Below are positions 1 through 6,112 of a stretch of 6,680 nt of DNA, in pieces. A model generated the notes under the pieces. It saw only the letters and a list, made by a program, of their open reading frames with translations, made no database searches and was not told the origin of the DNA. Source of the DNA: a bacterium. Lineage in GTDB: Bacteria > Nitrospinota_A > UBA7883 > JACRGQ01. Location of the stretch: positions 1 through 6,680 of the forward strand of contig JAKAGL010000132.1 in NCBI GenBank assembly GCA_021815535.1. The letters run 5' to 3'. Both the position numbers and the translations under genes were made by a program. How positions within the stretch are numbered: the stretch's first letter is position 1; every line of letters starts with the position of its first letter.

Positions 1-489
1 TTTCCCGGCGAGGAACGCCGGGTGATCCCTTCCCCGAAAGTGGCCACCTACGATTTACAGCCGGAGATGAGCGCCGTGCCGGTCACTGATGAAGTGGTGA
101 AGGCGGTCTTATCAGGACGTTTCCCGGCGGTGATCGTGAATATCGCCAATGGCGATATGGTGGGGCACACGGGCATATTTACCGCCGCGGTGAAGGCGGC
201 GGAGACCGTTGACGCCTGCGTGGGGCGGATGATGGAAGCGGTGAAGAAGGGGGGCGGCTGGATGCTTATCACCGCCGATCATGGCAATATCGAGGAGATG
301 CTCGACGCGAAAGGCGAACCGATGACGCAACACAGCACCAACCCGGTGCCGTTTTACGTGTACGGCCCGCGCCGCCTTCCACTGGTACACGATGGCGGCG
401 CGCTATGCGATATCGCCCCCACCATGCTCAAGCTCATGGGCATACCTCAGCCACAGGAGATGACCGGCCGTCCGCTGGTGGCTGTTTGA
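1..489 (+). CDS. gpmI: 2,3-bisphosphoglycerate-independent phosphoglycerate mutase, C-terminal part (5' end outside window)
   Basis: Interconverts 3- and 2-phosphoglycerate in the cytoplasm (glycolysis and gluconeogenesis) with two Mn ions, by a phosphoserine mechanism. The frame is open from base 1, giving 162 visible residues. The conserved block IPSPKVATYDLQPEMSA is present. The family's metal ligands are all in place: in the visible fragment D52 and H56 (in NGDMVGHTG), D93-H94 (in TADHGN) and H111 (in QHSTNPVPF). Their spacings (4, 41 and 17 residues) match D403, H407, D444, H445 and H462 of the Bacillus enzyme. By that alignment about 350 N-terminal residues, including the catalytic serine, lie upstream of the window. 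The C-terminus ends normally after the GALCDIAPTMLKLMGIPQP block, so the gene looks intact at its 3' end. The next gene starts 4 nt after the stop, suggesting one operon. Identification is very secure. Confidence 0.97.
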   Translation, partial: FPGEERRVIPSPKVATYDLQPEMSAVPVTDEVVKAVLSGRFPAVIVNIANGDMVGHTGIFTAAVKAAETVDACVGRMMEAVKKGGGWMLITADHGNIEEMLDAKGEPMTQHSTNPVPFYVYGPRRLPLVHDGGALCDIAPTMLKLMGIPQPQEMTGRPLVAV

Positions 490-493
490 TCCA

Positions 494-2317
494 ATGACCA
501 AGCGCCATACCTACGAAAACCTCGGCCAGTTCATCGCCGCACTCGACAAGGCGGGCGAACTTGTCCGCGTGAAAGAGCGCGTCAGCCCCGTTCTTGAGAT
601 CACCGAAATCGCCGACCGGATGAGCAAGCTTGCCGGCGGCGGCAAGGCGCTGCTGTTTGAGAACGTGGAGGGGAGCGCCATGCCGTTGCTCATCAACGCG
701 TTTGGCAGCCACCGGCGGATGGCGATGGCCCTGGGCGTTTCGGATGTAAAGGAGATCGCGGATCAGATAGAAGGATTTCTCCACTTGGCCCCGCCTGAAT
801 CGCTGGTGGACAAAGTGGCGATGCTGGGCACCCTGTTCGATGTGGCGAAGTTCCCGCCGCGGAAAAGCCGCGGCGCTGCCCCGTGTCAGGAAGTGGTACA
901 CACGGGCGATGCAGTCGATCTTTCGGCGCTGCCAATCATTCAGTGCTGGCCGGATGATGCGGGGCGGTTTATCACGTTTCCGCTTGTGTTCACGCAAAGC
1001 CTCGACGGGCGACGCAACCTTGGCATGTACCGGATGCAGGTGTTTGATAAAAAAACCACCGGCATGCACTGGCACATTCACAAGGACGGCGCCCATAATT
1101 TCCACGATTATAAGCGCGCCGGAAAGCGGATGGAGGTGGCGGTCGCCATCGGCACCGATCCGGTAGTCACTTATGCCGCCACCGCCCCAATGCCGCGCGG
1201 GATCGACGAGCTGCTGCTGGCGGGGCTGATACGGAAAAAACCGGTGACGCTGGCCAGGTGCAAAACCATCGATATGTGGGTGCCGGCCGAGGCGGAAATC
1301 ATCATTGAAGGATATGTCGACCCGGCGGAGGAATTCCGCCTTGAAGGGCCGTTCGGCGATCACACCGGCTACTATTCGCTGGCCGATTATTATCCCGTGT
1401 TCCACGTCACGGCCGTCACGCACCGGCGCAACCCGGTCTATTTCACCACCATCGTCGGCAAGCCGCCGATGGAGGACTGCTATATGGGCCGCGCCACCAG
1501 CGATATTTTTTTGCCGATGCTCCGCACTGTCTCGCCGGAAGTGAAAGATATGGACCTTCCGTGGGAAGGGGTCTTTCACAACTGCGTGGTCGTATCGATG
1601 GAGAAGCGGTTTCCCGCCGCCGCCCACCGGCTGATGAACGCGATGTGGGGTGCCGGGCAGATGAGCTTCGCCAAAATGATTCTGGCGGTGGATGAAGGGG
1701 TGGATGTACATGATCACCATTCGGTTTTCCGGCTGTTGATGGATAACTTTGATATCAGCGAAGACCTGTTCTTCAGCGAAGGGGCGCTGGATGTGCTGGA
1801 TCACAGTTCCCCTGTGCCGATGCGCGGCAGCAAGCTGGGGATAGACGCCACCGCGCGCCTGCGCGGCGAATTGCCGCGCCGCCAGCCGGAATTGAAACCG
1901 GTGGACGATGCGGTCATTGTTGCGGCGGTCAAGGCCGAAGGGGGATTGGCATATTGCATCCCCGAAAAAGGCGGCCGAAACCGCGTGTTGATCGTCAGTA
2001 TTGATAAAGATCTGCCGAGGCGGGGGCAATCCGCCGGAACGAACCTGCTGGCCGGGCCGGCGGGTACGATGGTGAATATTGTGGCGGTGGTGGATAAAGA
2101 GATCGATCCGAAAGACCTTTCAACCGTGATGTGGAAGGTGTTTAATAATACCGACCCGCGGCGCGATTTCATCCGGCGGGAGGGAACACTGATAATAGAC
2201 GCGACAAAAAAAATGCCCGCGGAAGGGCACGCGCGCGAATGGCCGGATGACCTGAAAATGACTTCGGCAATTAAGGAAAGAGTGGAGCCGCTATGGCTGA
2301 AAATAAAACCGGCGTGA
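494..2317 (+). CDS. UbiD-family prenylated-FMN-dependent decarboxylase, long (~600 aa) form, probably for quinone biosynthesis
   Basis: A 607-residue member of the UbiD family, which reversibly decarboxylates aromatic or unsaturated acids using prenylated FMN made by UbiX. Visible family hallmarks are N175 (metal ligand) and R180 in NLGMYR, H196 and E239 near the cofactor site, and E284 and D289 in EGPFGDHTGYY. N175, R180 and D289 sit almost exactly at the E. coli UbiD positions for Mn binding, cofactor binding and the proton donor. The protein is about 110 residues longer than E. coli UbiD; the extra length lies at the C-terminal end, where a subdomain seems to occur twice (residues ~394-459 and ~527-583). 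Long forms with the ALDVLDHSS signature are often labelled menaquinone-biosynthesis decarboxylases. Whether the substrate is 4-hydroxybenzoate-type or a futalosine-pathway intermediate cannot be told from sequence alone, so no symbol is given. There is no clear Shine-Dalgarno site before ATG 494; the 4-nt gap after gpmI suggests translational coupling. Confidence 0.93.
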   Translation: MTKRHTYENLGQFIAALDKAGELVRVKERVSPVLEITEIADRMSKLAGGGKALLFENVEGSAMPLLINAFGSHRRMAMALGVSDVKEIADQIEGFLHLAPPESLVDKVAMLGTLFDVAKFPPRKSRGAAPCQEVVHTGDAVDLSALPIIQCWPDDAGRFITFPLVFTQSLDGRRNLGMYRMQVFDKKTTGMHWHIHKDGAHNFHDYKRAGKRMEVAVAIGTDPVVTYAATAPMPRGIDELLLAGLIRKKPVTLARCKTIDMWVPAEAEIIIEGYVDPAEEFRLEGPFGDHTGYYSLADYYPVFHVTAVTHRRNPVYFTTIVGKPPMEDCYMGRATSDIFLPMLRTVSPEVKDMDLPWEGVFHNCVVVSMEKRFPAAAHRLMNAMWGAGQMSFAKMILAVDEGVDVHDHHSVFRLLMDNFDISEDLFFSEGALDVLDHSSPVPMRGSKLGIDATARLRGELPRRQPELKPVDDAVIVAAVKAEGGLAYCIPEKGGRNRVLIVSIDKDLPRRGQSAGTNLLAGPAGTMVNIVAVVDKEIDPKDLSTVMWKVFNNTDPRRDFIRREGTLIIDATKKMPAEGHAREWPDDLKMTSAIKERVEPLWLKIKPA

Positions 2318-3105
2318 TGCATCCGCTCCTAAAGCGGATTTTGGATAACAAGCGGCAAGAGGTGCACCATACCCGAAGCATCGTGCCAATATACGACATG
2401 AAGAAGAAGGCCGAAGATGCCGATAAACCCCGTCCGTTCGCCGGGGGTATTTTGGCCGCGAAAGCCACACGGAAGATTATTGCCGAGATAAAGCGCATTT
2501 CCCCCGGCAACGCCCAATTCCGCAAGGATTTCGATCCCGCCGCAATCGGGAAAAGTTACCAGGCCAACGGCGCGGCGGCTGTTTCGGTTCTCACCGACAC
2601 GGTGTATTTCGGCGGTTCATTGGGCATCCTGGCGCAGGTGAAAGATGCGGTCTCGCTGCCGGTGTTGCGCAAGGATTTCATTATCGACCCGTACCAGATA
2701 TACGAGGCGCGTGCGTGGGGAGCCGATGCGGTACTGTTGATGGCGGTGAATTTCACATCGAAAACGGAATTTCAGGATATGGTCGGCGTGGCGCAGGAGG
2801 CCGGTATTGAGCCGTTGCTTGAAATCCATGACGCGGCAGAAGCCGGGTGGCTTCCTGCCGGACGGCATGCGGTAGGCATCAACAACCGTAACTTCAAAGA
2901 TCCCGATTTGAAGGTGGATACCGATACCGCCAAAAAGGTGGCGCCGCTGGTGAAAAATGCCCGCCTGTTGGTAAGCGAAAGCGGTATTACCAGCGGTTAT
3001 CTGATGGATGAGCTGATGGGGCAGGGAATCGACGCATTTCTTATTGGCAACGCACTGATGCGCGACGCCGATCCCGGCGCTACTCTCGCACAGTTGCTGA
3101 AATAG
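2293..3105 (+). CDS. trpC: Indole-3-glycerol phosphate synthase
   Basis: Closes the ring of 1-(2-carboxyphenylamino)-1-deoxyribulose 5-phosphate to indole-3-glycerol phosphate, a late step of tryptophan synthesis. It is a cytoplasmic single-domain TIM barrel of 270 residues, the usual length, with no fused TrpF. Active-site residues aligned to the Sulfolobus enzyme are E65 and K67 (AEIKRISP), S70, K127 (LRKDFI), E177 (LLEIHD), N197 and R199 (GINNRN), and E229-S230 (VSESGI). The first phosphate-loop segment reads SPGNAQF where most homologues have SPS-K/A-G, a modest deviation. Two starts are possible. ATG 2293 overlaps ubiD by 25 nt and has a purine-rich GTGGAG element 5 nt upstream. ATG 2317 forms a TGATG stop-start overlap with ubiD and gives MHPLLKRIL, closer to the usual N-terminus. 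Either way the gene is coupled to ubiD. No other trp gene is in the window. Confidence 0.96.
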   Translation: MAENKTGVMHPLLKRILDNKRQEVHHTRSIVPIYDMKKKAEDADKPRPFAGGILAAKATRKIIAEIKRISPGNAQFRKDFDPAAIGKSYQANGAAAVSVLTDTVYFGGSLGILAQVKDAVSLPVLRKDFIIDPYQIYEARAWGADAVLLMAVNFTSKTEFQDMVGVAQEAGIEPLLEIHDAAEAGWLPAGRHAVGINNRNFKDPDLKVDTDTAKKVAPLVKNARLLVSESGITSGYLMDELMGQGIDAFLIGNALMRDADPGATLAQLLK

Positions 3106-3160
3106 GCGTCTTTATTTTGACTTTGCCGGCGGCTATGGGGCCGGATTCCGCATGCCTCCC

Positions 3161-3181
3161 TCGTTCTGATAGAATGAACGA
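3161..3181 (+). promoter_or_regulatory. Candidate promoter -10 flanked by an inverted repeat, abutting the kinase start
   Basis: Perfect 6-bp arms, TCGTTC (3161-3166) and GAACGA (3176-3181), enclose TGATAGAAT (3167-3175). That spacer matches an extended -10 element (TGnTATAAT) at all but one position. A start site 7 nt after the -10 would fall on the A of the kinase ATG at 3182, giving a leaderless message. No -35 match sits 16-18 nt upstream; a TTGACT at 3117-3122 is too far away. The repeat could be an operator or an RNA hairpin. This is inference from sequence only. Confidence 0.35.
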
Positions 3182-5035
3182 ATGGCGAGGGTCGAAAATT
3201 CTGACATAAAAAAGGTTATTTGGGCGCTTTTCACCGTTTGGACGCTCGGTATCGCTGTCGCCCTCGCGGCGGAATTCCAACATCACATCGACGCCGCGCG
3301 CGAGTTGGCCCGCGCCGAAGTTAGAACGCAGTACGAATGGATGGTCACCCTGCGGTCGTGGCTTGCCTCGCATGGCGGCGTGTATGTTCCGTTGACGGAG
3401 CGAACGCCGTCAAACCCCTATCTTGACGTGCCTGAAAAGGACATCCAGACCCCCTCAGGCAAAAAACTGACGTTGATGAATCCTGCGTACGTAACTCGCC
3501 AGATATACAGCGAATTTTACGACAAAATAAACATGAAAGGGCATCTGACCAGCCTCAAACCGCTCAATCCCAACAACGGTCCGGACGATTGGGAACGCGT
3601 GGGGTTGGAGGAATTCGAAAAAGGCTTAACTGAAAAATTCGAGTTTACCGATATCGGCGGAAAACAGTATTTGCGCCTCATGCGTCCGCTATTCGTTGAA
3701 GAAGCCTGCGTCCCCTGCCATAAAAAGCAGGGGTACAAGGTGGGGGACATCAGAGGCGGCTTGAGCCTTTCCGTTCCGGCTGAAAAGTATTTTCTGGAAG
3801 CGCGGAAAGGAATATTAAAGAGCCTGTTGGCGTATTCCATCATTTGGCTGGCCGGTGTGGCGGCGTTGTATTTCTTCTCGGTGCAGAAGCTGAAGAGCGC
3901 ACGGGAGCGCGTGGCCATGCAAAATGAGAGCGCGCGGCTGGCGGGCGCGGTAATGCATGCCGCCGACGCGGTGGTCATCACCGACTCTGAAGGGGCTATC
4001 GAATACGTCAATCCCGCGTTCGAAAAGGTTACCGGATACAGCCTGGAGGATGTGCGCGGGAGGAATCCCCGGGTACTCAAAAGCGGGCGCCATGACCGGG
4101 CATTTTATGAAGAGATGTGGCGTACCATTAAGGCCGGGAGGGTCTGGCGCGGCAAGATCACCAACCGCAAGAGCGACGGTTCTTTCTATGAGGAGGAAAT
4201 GACCATCTCCCCGGTCATGGAGGTGGATGGGACAGTTGTGAACTTTGTGGCGGTGAAACGCGATATTACGCGCGAGACCGCCTTGCAAAAATCCCGCGCG
4301 TATTTCACCGATATCACCGCGCACGAGCTCCGTACGCCTCTGGCCAAACTGCATCTGGTCGAAAATCTCCTAAAGCAGATCGAAGATGCGGGATTCGGAG
4401 ACAGCCGCATCGGGGAAGTGCATAACGCGTTGCGCGATTCAGTAATGTCGTTTGATCGCATCGTCACCGCCACCACGCTTATTTCTGATATGTCCCGGAC
4501 CGGCAATGAAAGGCCGTTCGTGAGGGACCTTATCTATTACGACATCGCGGCGGCCCTGGAATCGGCACAAGCTAATATCATTGCCTCACAGCGGAATATT
4601 ACTATGGAAGTGGGCATGGGGGAACTCCCGCGCCATGCCACTGTGCTGGGCAACCGTGGAATGATTCAGCAGGTGATGGACGAAGTGTTTTCCAACGCCA
4701 TCAAGTTTACGCCTGATGGCAGGTCTGTCAGTGTCAGGGCGTATGTCGGCATGCATCAAGTCCATATCGAAGTGGCTGACGAGGGGGAGGGGATACCGGA
4801 GGAAAAATTGCGGGATGTATTTATCCCCTACTTCTCGCTTGAGAACCCACTCACCCATTCGTCTGGACGCTATAAATTCCATGGCGGCGGATTGGGCTTG
4901 GGGCTGACCGTGGCCAAATTGATAATGGAATACCACAATGGCGCATTGGTGATCGGCAAGCGGGTCGACCGCACGGGGACGCTGGCGGTATTGAGTTTCC
5001 CTTTGGTGGATGAAGATATGCCGTCGGCGGGATAA
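3182..5035 (+). CDS. Sensor histidine kinase with periplasmic Tll0287-like (DUF3365) heme c domain, PAS, HisKA and HATPase
   Basis: A 617-residue membrane sensor kinase. Order of parts: TM helix ~11-30; extracytoplasmic Tll0287-like domain ~31-208 with NPNNGPDDWE (129-138), RLMRPLFVEEAC and a CVPCH heme-attachment motif (C176, C179, H180); TM helix ~211-233; short linker; PAS domain ~252-362 (YVNPAFEKVTGYS); HisKA with H381 in AHELRTPL; HATPase with N-box N505, G1 DEGEG (533-537), F547 and G2 GGGLGLGL (568-575). All catalytic boxes are present, so it should be active. Tll0287 of Thermosynechococcus is a known c-heme protein, so a redox or gas-sensing input is the likely role (inference). There is no receiver domain and no response regulator gene in the window, so the partner is unknown. 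The start is forced: TAG at 3170-3172 is in frame just upstream, and no alternative start precedes the first TM helix. No Shine-Dalgarno site is visible. Confidence 0.93.
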   Translation: MARVENSDIKKVIWALFTVWTLGIAVALAAEFQHHIDAARELARAEVRTQYEWMVTLRSWLASHGGVYVPLTERTPSNPYLDVPEKDIQTPSGKKLTLMNPAYVTRQIYSEFYDKINMKGHLTSLKPLNPNNGPDDWERVGLEEFEKGLTEKFEFTDIGGKQYLRLMRPLFVEEACVPCHKKQGYKVGDIRGGLSLSVPAEKYFLEARKGILKSLLAYSIIWLAGVAALYFFSVQKLKSARERVAMQNESARLAGAVMHAADAVVITDSEGAIEYVNPAFEKVTGYSLEDVRGRNPRVLKSGRHDRAFYEEMWRTIKAGRVWRGKITNRKSDGSFYEEEMTISPVMEVDGTVVNFVAVKRDITRETALQKSRAYFTDITAHELRTPLAKLHLVENLLKQIEDAGFGDSRIGEVHNALRDSVMSFDRIVTATTLISDMSRTGNERPFVRDLIYYDIAAALESAQANIIASQRNITMEVGMGELPRHATVLGNRGMIQQVMDEVFSNAIKFTPDGRSVSVRAYVGMHQVHIEVADEGEGIPEEKLRDVFIPYFSLENPLTHSSGRYKFHGGGLGLGLTVAKLIMEYHNGALVIGKRVDRTGTLAVLSFPLVDEDMPSAG

Positions 5036-5047
5036 GTGAAAAACGGT

Positions 5048-5320
5048 TTACGGCCCTTCCACGGGTTTTACCATCTCAAGCGCCACGGGGATTGCCACGC
5101 CATCCGGCTCAATGATGAATACCGCTTCATTAGGCCGGTCTATTTTTTTTACTTTAAATTTTTTGTCAAACCAGATGACGTACCCGCTTCTTTCGATGGC
5201 ATCCATTTTTTTCTCTGCGTTAGTGCAGGAAACGGATGTGAAAACAAGCGTGGCCAACCCCGCGAAGAGCAGGTGGTTCGCCGGGAATTTGCGGGTGAAT
5301 AGTGAAGTTTTTTTCCGCAT
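5048..5320 (-). CDS. Small putative lipoprotein, function unknown
   Basis: A 90-residue protein with a basic N-terminus (MRKK, then TRK), a hydrophobic stretch at ~15-30 and a cysteine at 32 in FTSVSC. This resembles a lipoprotein signal, but the -3 residue is Ser rather than Leu/Val/Ile, so lipidation is probable, not certain. The mature part would be ~59 residues, rich in Lys and beta-prone (SGYVIWFDKKFKVKKI, then AVFIIEPDGVAIPVALEM). I do not recognise a family. This frame is preferred over two overlapping plus-strand ORFs because only it has a coherent export signal. It faces the kinase gene tail to tail with 12 nt between the stop codons. A GAGAG sequence on its own strand lies about 9 nt before the ATG and may serve as a weak ribosome site. 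A role beside the kinase, for example as a periplasmic partner, would be speculation. Confidence 0.6.
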   Translation of the reverse strand: MRKKTSLFTRKFPANHLLFAGLATLVFTSVSCTNAEKKMDAIERSGYVIWFDKKFKVKKIDRPNEAVFIIEPDGVAIPVALEMVKPVEGP

Positions 5321-5420
5321 GGCGATATTCTCTCATAATCAACCGTGATTTTGCAATATGAATCATGAAGTCAAATAGATGCTAGTGTTTTGCCATGAAA
5401 AAGAATGCGAATGAATGTAA

Positions 5421-5426
5421 TATAAT
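5421..5426 (+). promoter_or_regulatory. Candidate -10 element (TATAAT) for the plus-strand pair
   Basis: A perfect TATAAT lies in the AT-rich divergent spacer, about 84 nt before the ATG at 5510. No good -35 lies at the normal distance; the nearest TTGCCA (5390-5395) is 25 nt upstream, which is too far. The call therefore rests on the -10 match alone. In this AT-rich stretch (5321-5460) such a match can arise by chance. On the opposite strand a TTGACT (5369-5374) could be a -35 for the lipoprotein gene, without a convincing -10. Confidence 0.3.
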
Positions 5427-5509
5427 GATGCGAAAATAAAAATTAAGCCGCGACAATTCCTCTGGAAATCGGTATTCTTTATGTTGCTGGAAATGGAGAT
5501 GAATGGCCG

Positions 5510-6052
5510 ATGTTTGGCAAACCGATTTTTTTAAGGGTGTTGGTCGGTTTTACCGCCGCTGTTATGGCGATCGGTATTGGTGTTGGTTATTTTGGGCTGG
5601 GGAAGCGGGGGGGATCTGAAAGAGCCGTCGTGAAAGAGGATGTTTCCGCGTCCGCGCCCGCGCCGGCCAAGGCAACAGCGATAACCATTTCAGGCCAGTT
5701 CAAAAAAGATCTTTCTAAACATCCGGAGTTCGTATTGGGTGATCGCCCGATACCGTTTGAAGGGGATGAAGAAGATCAAAAATCCTTCCTTGCTGGCGGG
5801 AGTGTCGAGATCGTTTCGCTTGAGGGGGATGTGGTCGCATCCGGCAAGATTTCCGAAAACGGCACATTCGCCGTTGAAATACCCCCCGCCCCCAAATATA
5901 TTGTCCGTGCCAAAAACGGTGTGGTGTCTGTGAGTTATGCGGTGATAACCGGCGGTTTACCCGACATGAAGAAGATTGCCGGCGCAAAGCCGGATGCCGC
6001 CAATACCAACGGGGAAGATTCAAACGGACACGGCGGTTCGGCTGAACACTGA
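5510..6052 (+). CDS. Membrane-anchored extracytoplasmic protein with a small beta-rich domain, function unknown
   Basis: A 180-residue protein with an N-terminal hydrophobic segment (residues ~6-29) containing no cysteine, so probably an uncleaved anchor or signal peptide. An Ala/Pro-rich linker follows (~46-55, SASAPAPAKA). A beta-rich region at ~58-150 starts with ITISGQF and continues with GGSVEIVSLEGDVVASGKI, ENGTFAVEI and PPAPKYIVRAKNG. This pattern resembles carboxypeptidase-regulatory-like or other Ig-like extracellular modules, though I cannot assign a family. The C-terminal ~24 residues are low-complexity (Gly, Asn, Asp, Ala, His). GGAG at 5495-5498, 11 nt before the ATG, is a plausible ribosome site at a somewhat long spacing. 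The next gene starts 60 nt downstream on the same strand, so the two may be co-transcribed, but the downstream gene also shows a promoter-like box of its own. Confidence 0.75.
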   Translation: MFGKPIFLRVLVGFTAAVMAIGIGVGYFGLGKRGGSERAVVKEDVSASAPAPAKATAITISGQFKKDLSKHPEFVLGDRPIPFEGDEEDQKSFLAGGSVEIVSLEGDVVASGKISENGTFAVEIPPAPKYIVRAKNGVVSVSYAVITGGLPDMKKIAGAKPDAANTNGEDSNGHGGSAEH

Positions 6053-6097
6053 CCTTCGCGACCCTTCGATTTTCACCATGTGCGGCTCTTATCAGGG

Positions 6098-6103
6098 TAC
6101 AAT
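6098..6103 (+). promoter_or_regulatory. Candidate -10 element (TACAAT) just before the substrate-binding lipoprotein gene
   Basis: TACAAT differs from TATAAT at one position and ends 9 nt before the ATG at 6113. A start site about 7 nt downstream would leave a leader of roughly 3 nt. No Shine-Dalgarno site lies before the ATG (the sequence is T-rich). No clear -35 is seen. Weak on its own, but it echoes the arrangement at the kinase gene. Confidence 0.25.
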
Positions 6104-6112
6104 TCATTTTTA

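Noticed and set aside
434..2029. A 531-codon open frame on the minus strand opposite the UbiD gene
   Set aside because: It is a shadow of the GC-rich plus-strand codon pattern. It is rich in His, Arg and Pro, has no recognisable domain, and lies opposite a clearly conserved enzyme.
3126..3144. Possible terminator after trpC: CCGGC and GCCGG arms with a 9-nt loop
   Set aside because: The stem is only 5 bp and is not followed by a T-run, so an intrinsic terminator cannot be supported.
3517..4506. Several minus-strand open frames of 100-190 codons opposite the kinase gene
   Set aside because: They overlap one another and a well-supported kinase with all its motifs, and none shows a domain or export signal.
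5036..5348. Two plus-strand ORFs (5036-5302 and 5112-5348) overlapping the minus-strand small gene
   Set aside because: Their translations lack a signal peptide or known motif, whereas the minus-strand frame has a coherent export signal and plausible start.
5341..5375. Short inverted repeat TGATT...AATCA in the divergent spacer as an operator
   Set aside because: The arms are only 5 bp in AT-rich sequence, which is expected by chance; it has no special position relative to a promoter.
5481..5534. Short plus-strand ORF of 17 codons overlapping the start of the 5510 gene in another frame
   Set aside because: It has no clear ribosome site of its own and no recognisable attenuator composition; it is likely to arise by chance.
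6034..6100. Small hairpin GTTC-GGCT-GAAC near the stop of the 180-residue protein gene as a terminator
   Set aside because: The stem is 4 bp, lies inside the coding end, and no T-run follows directly.
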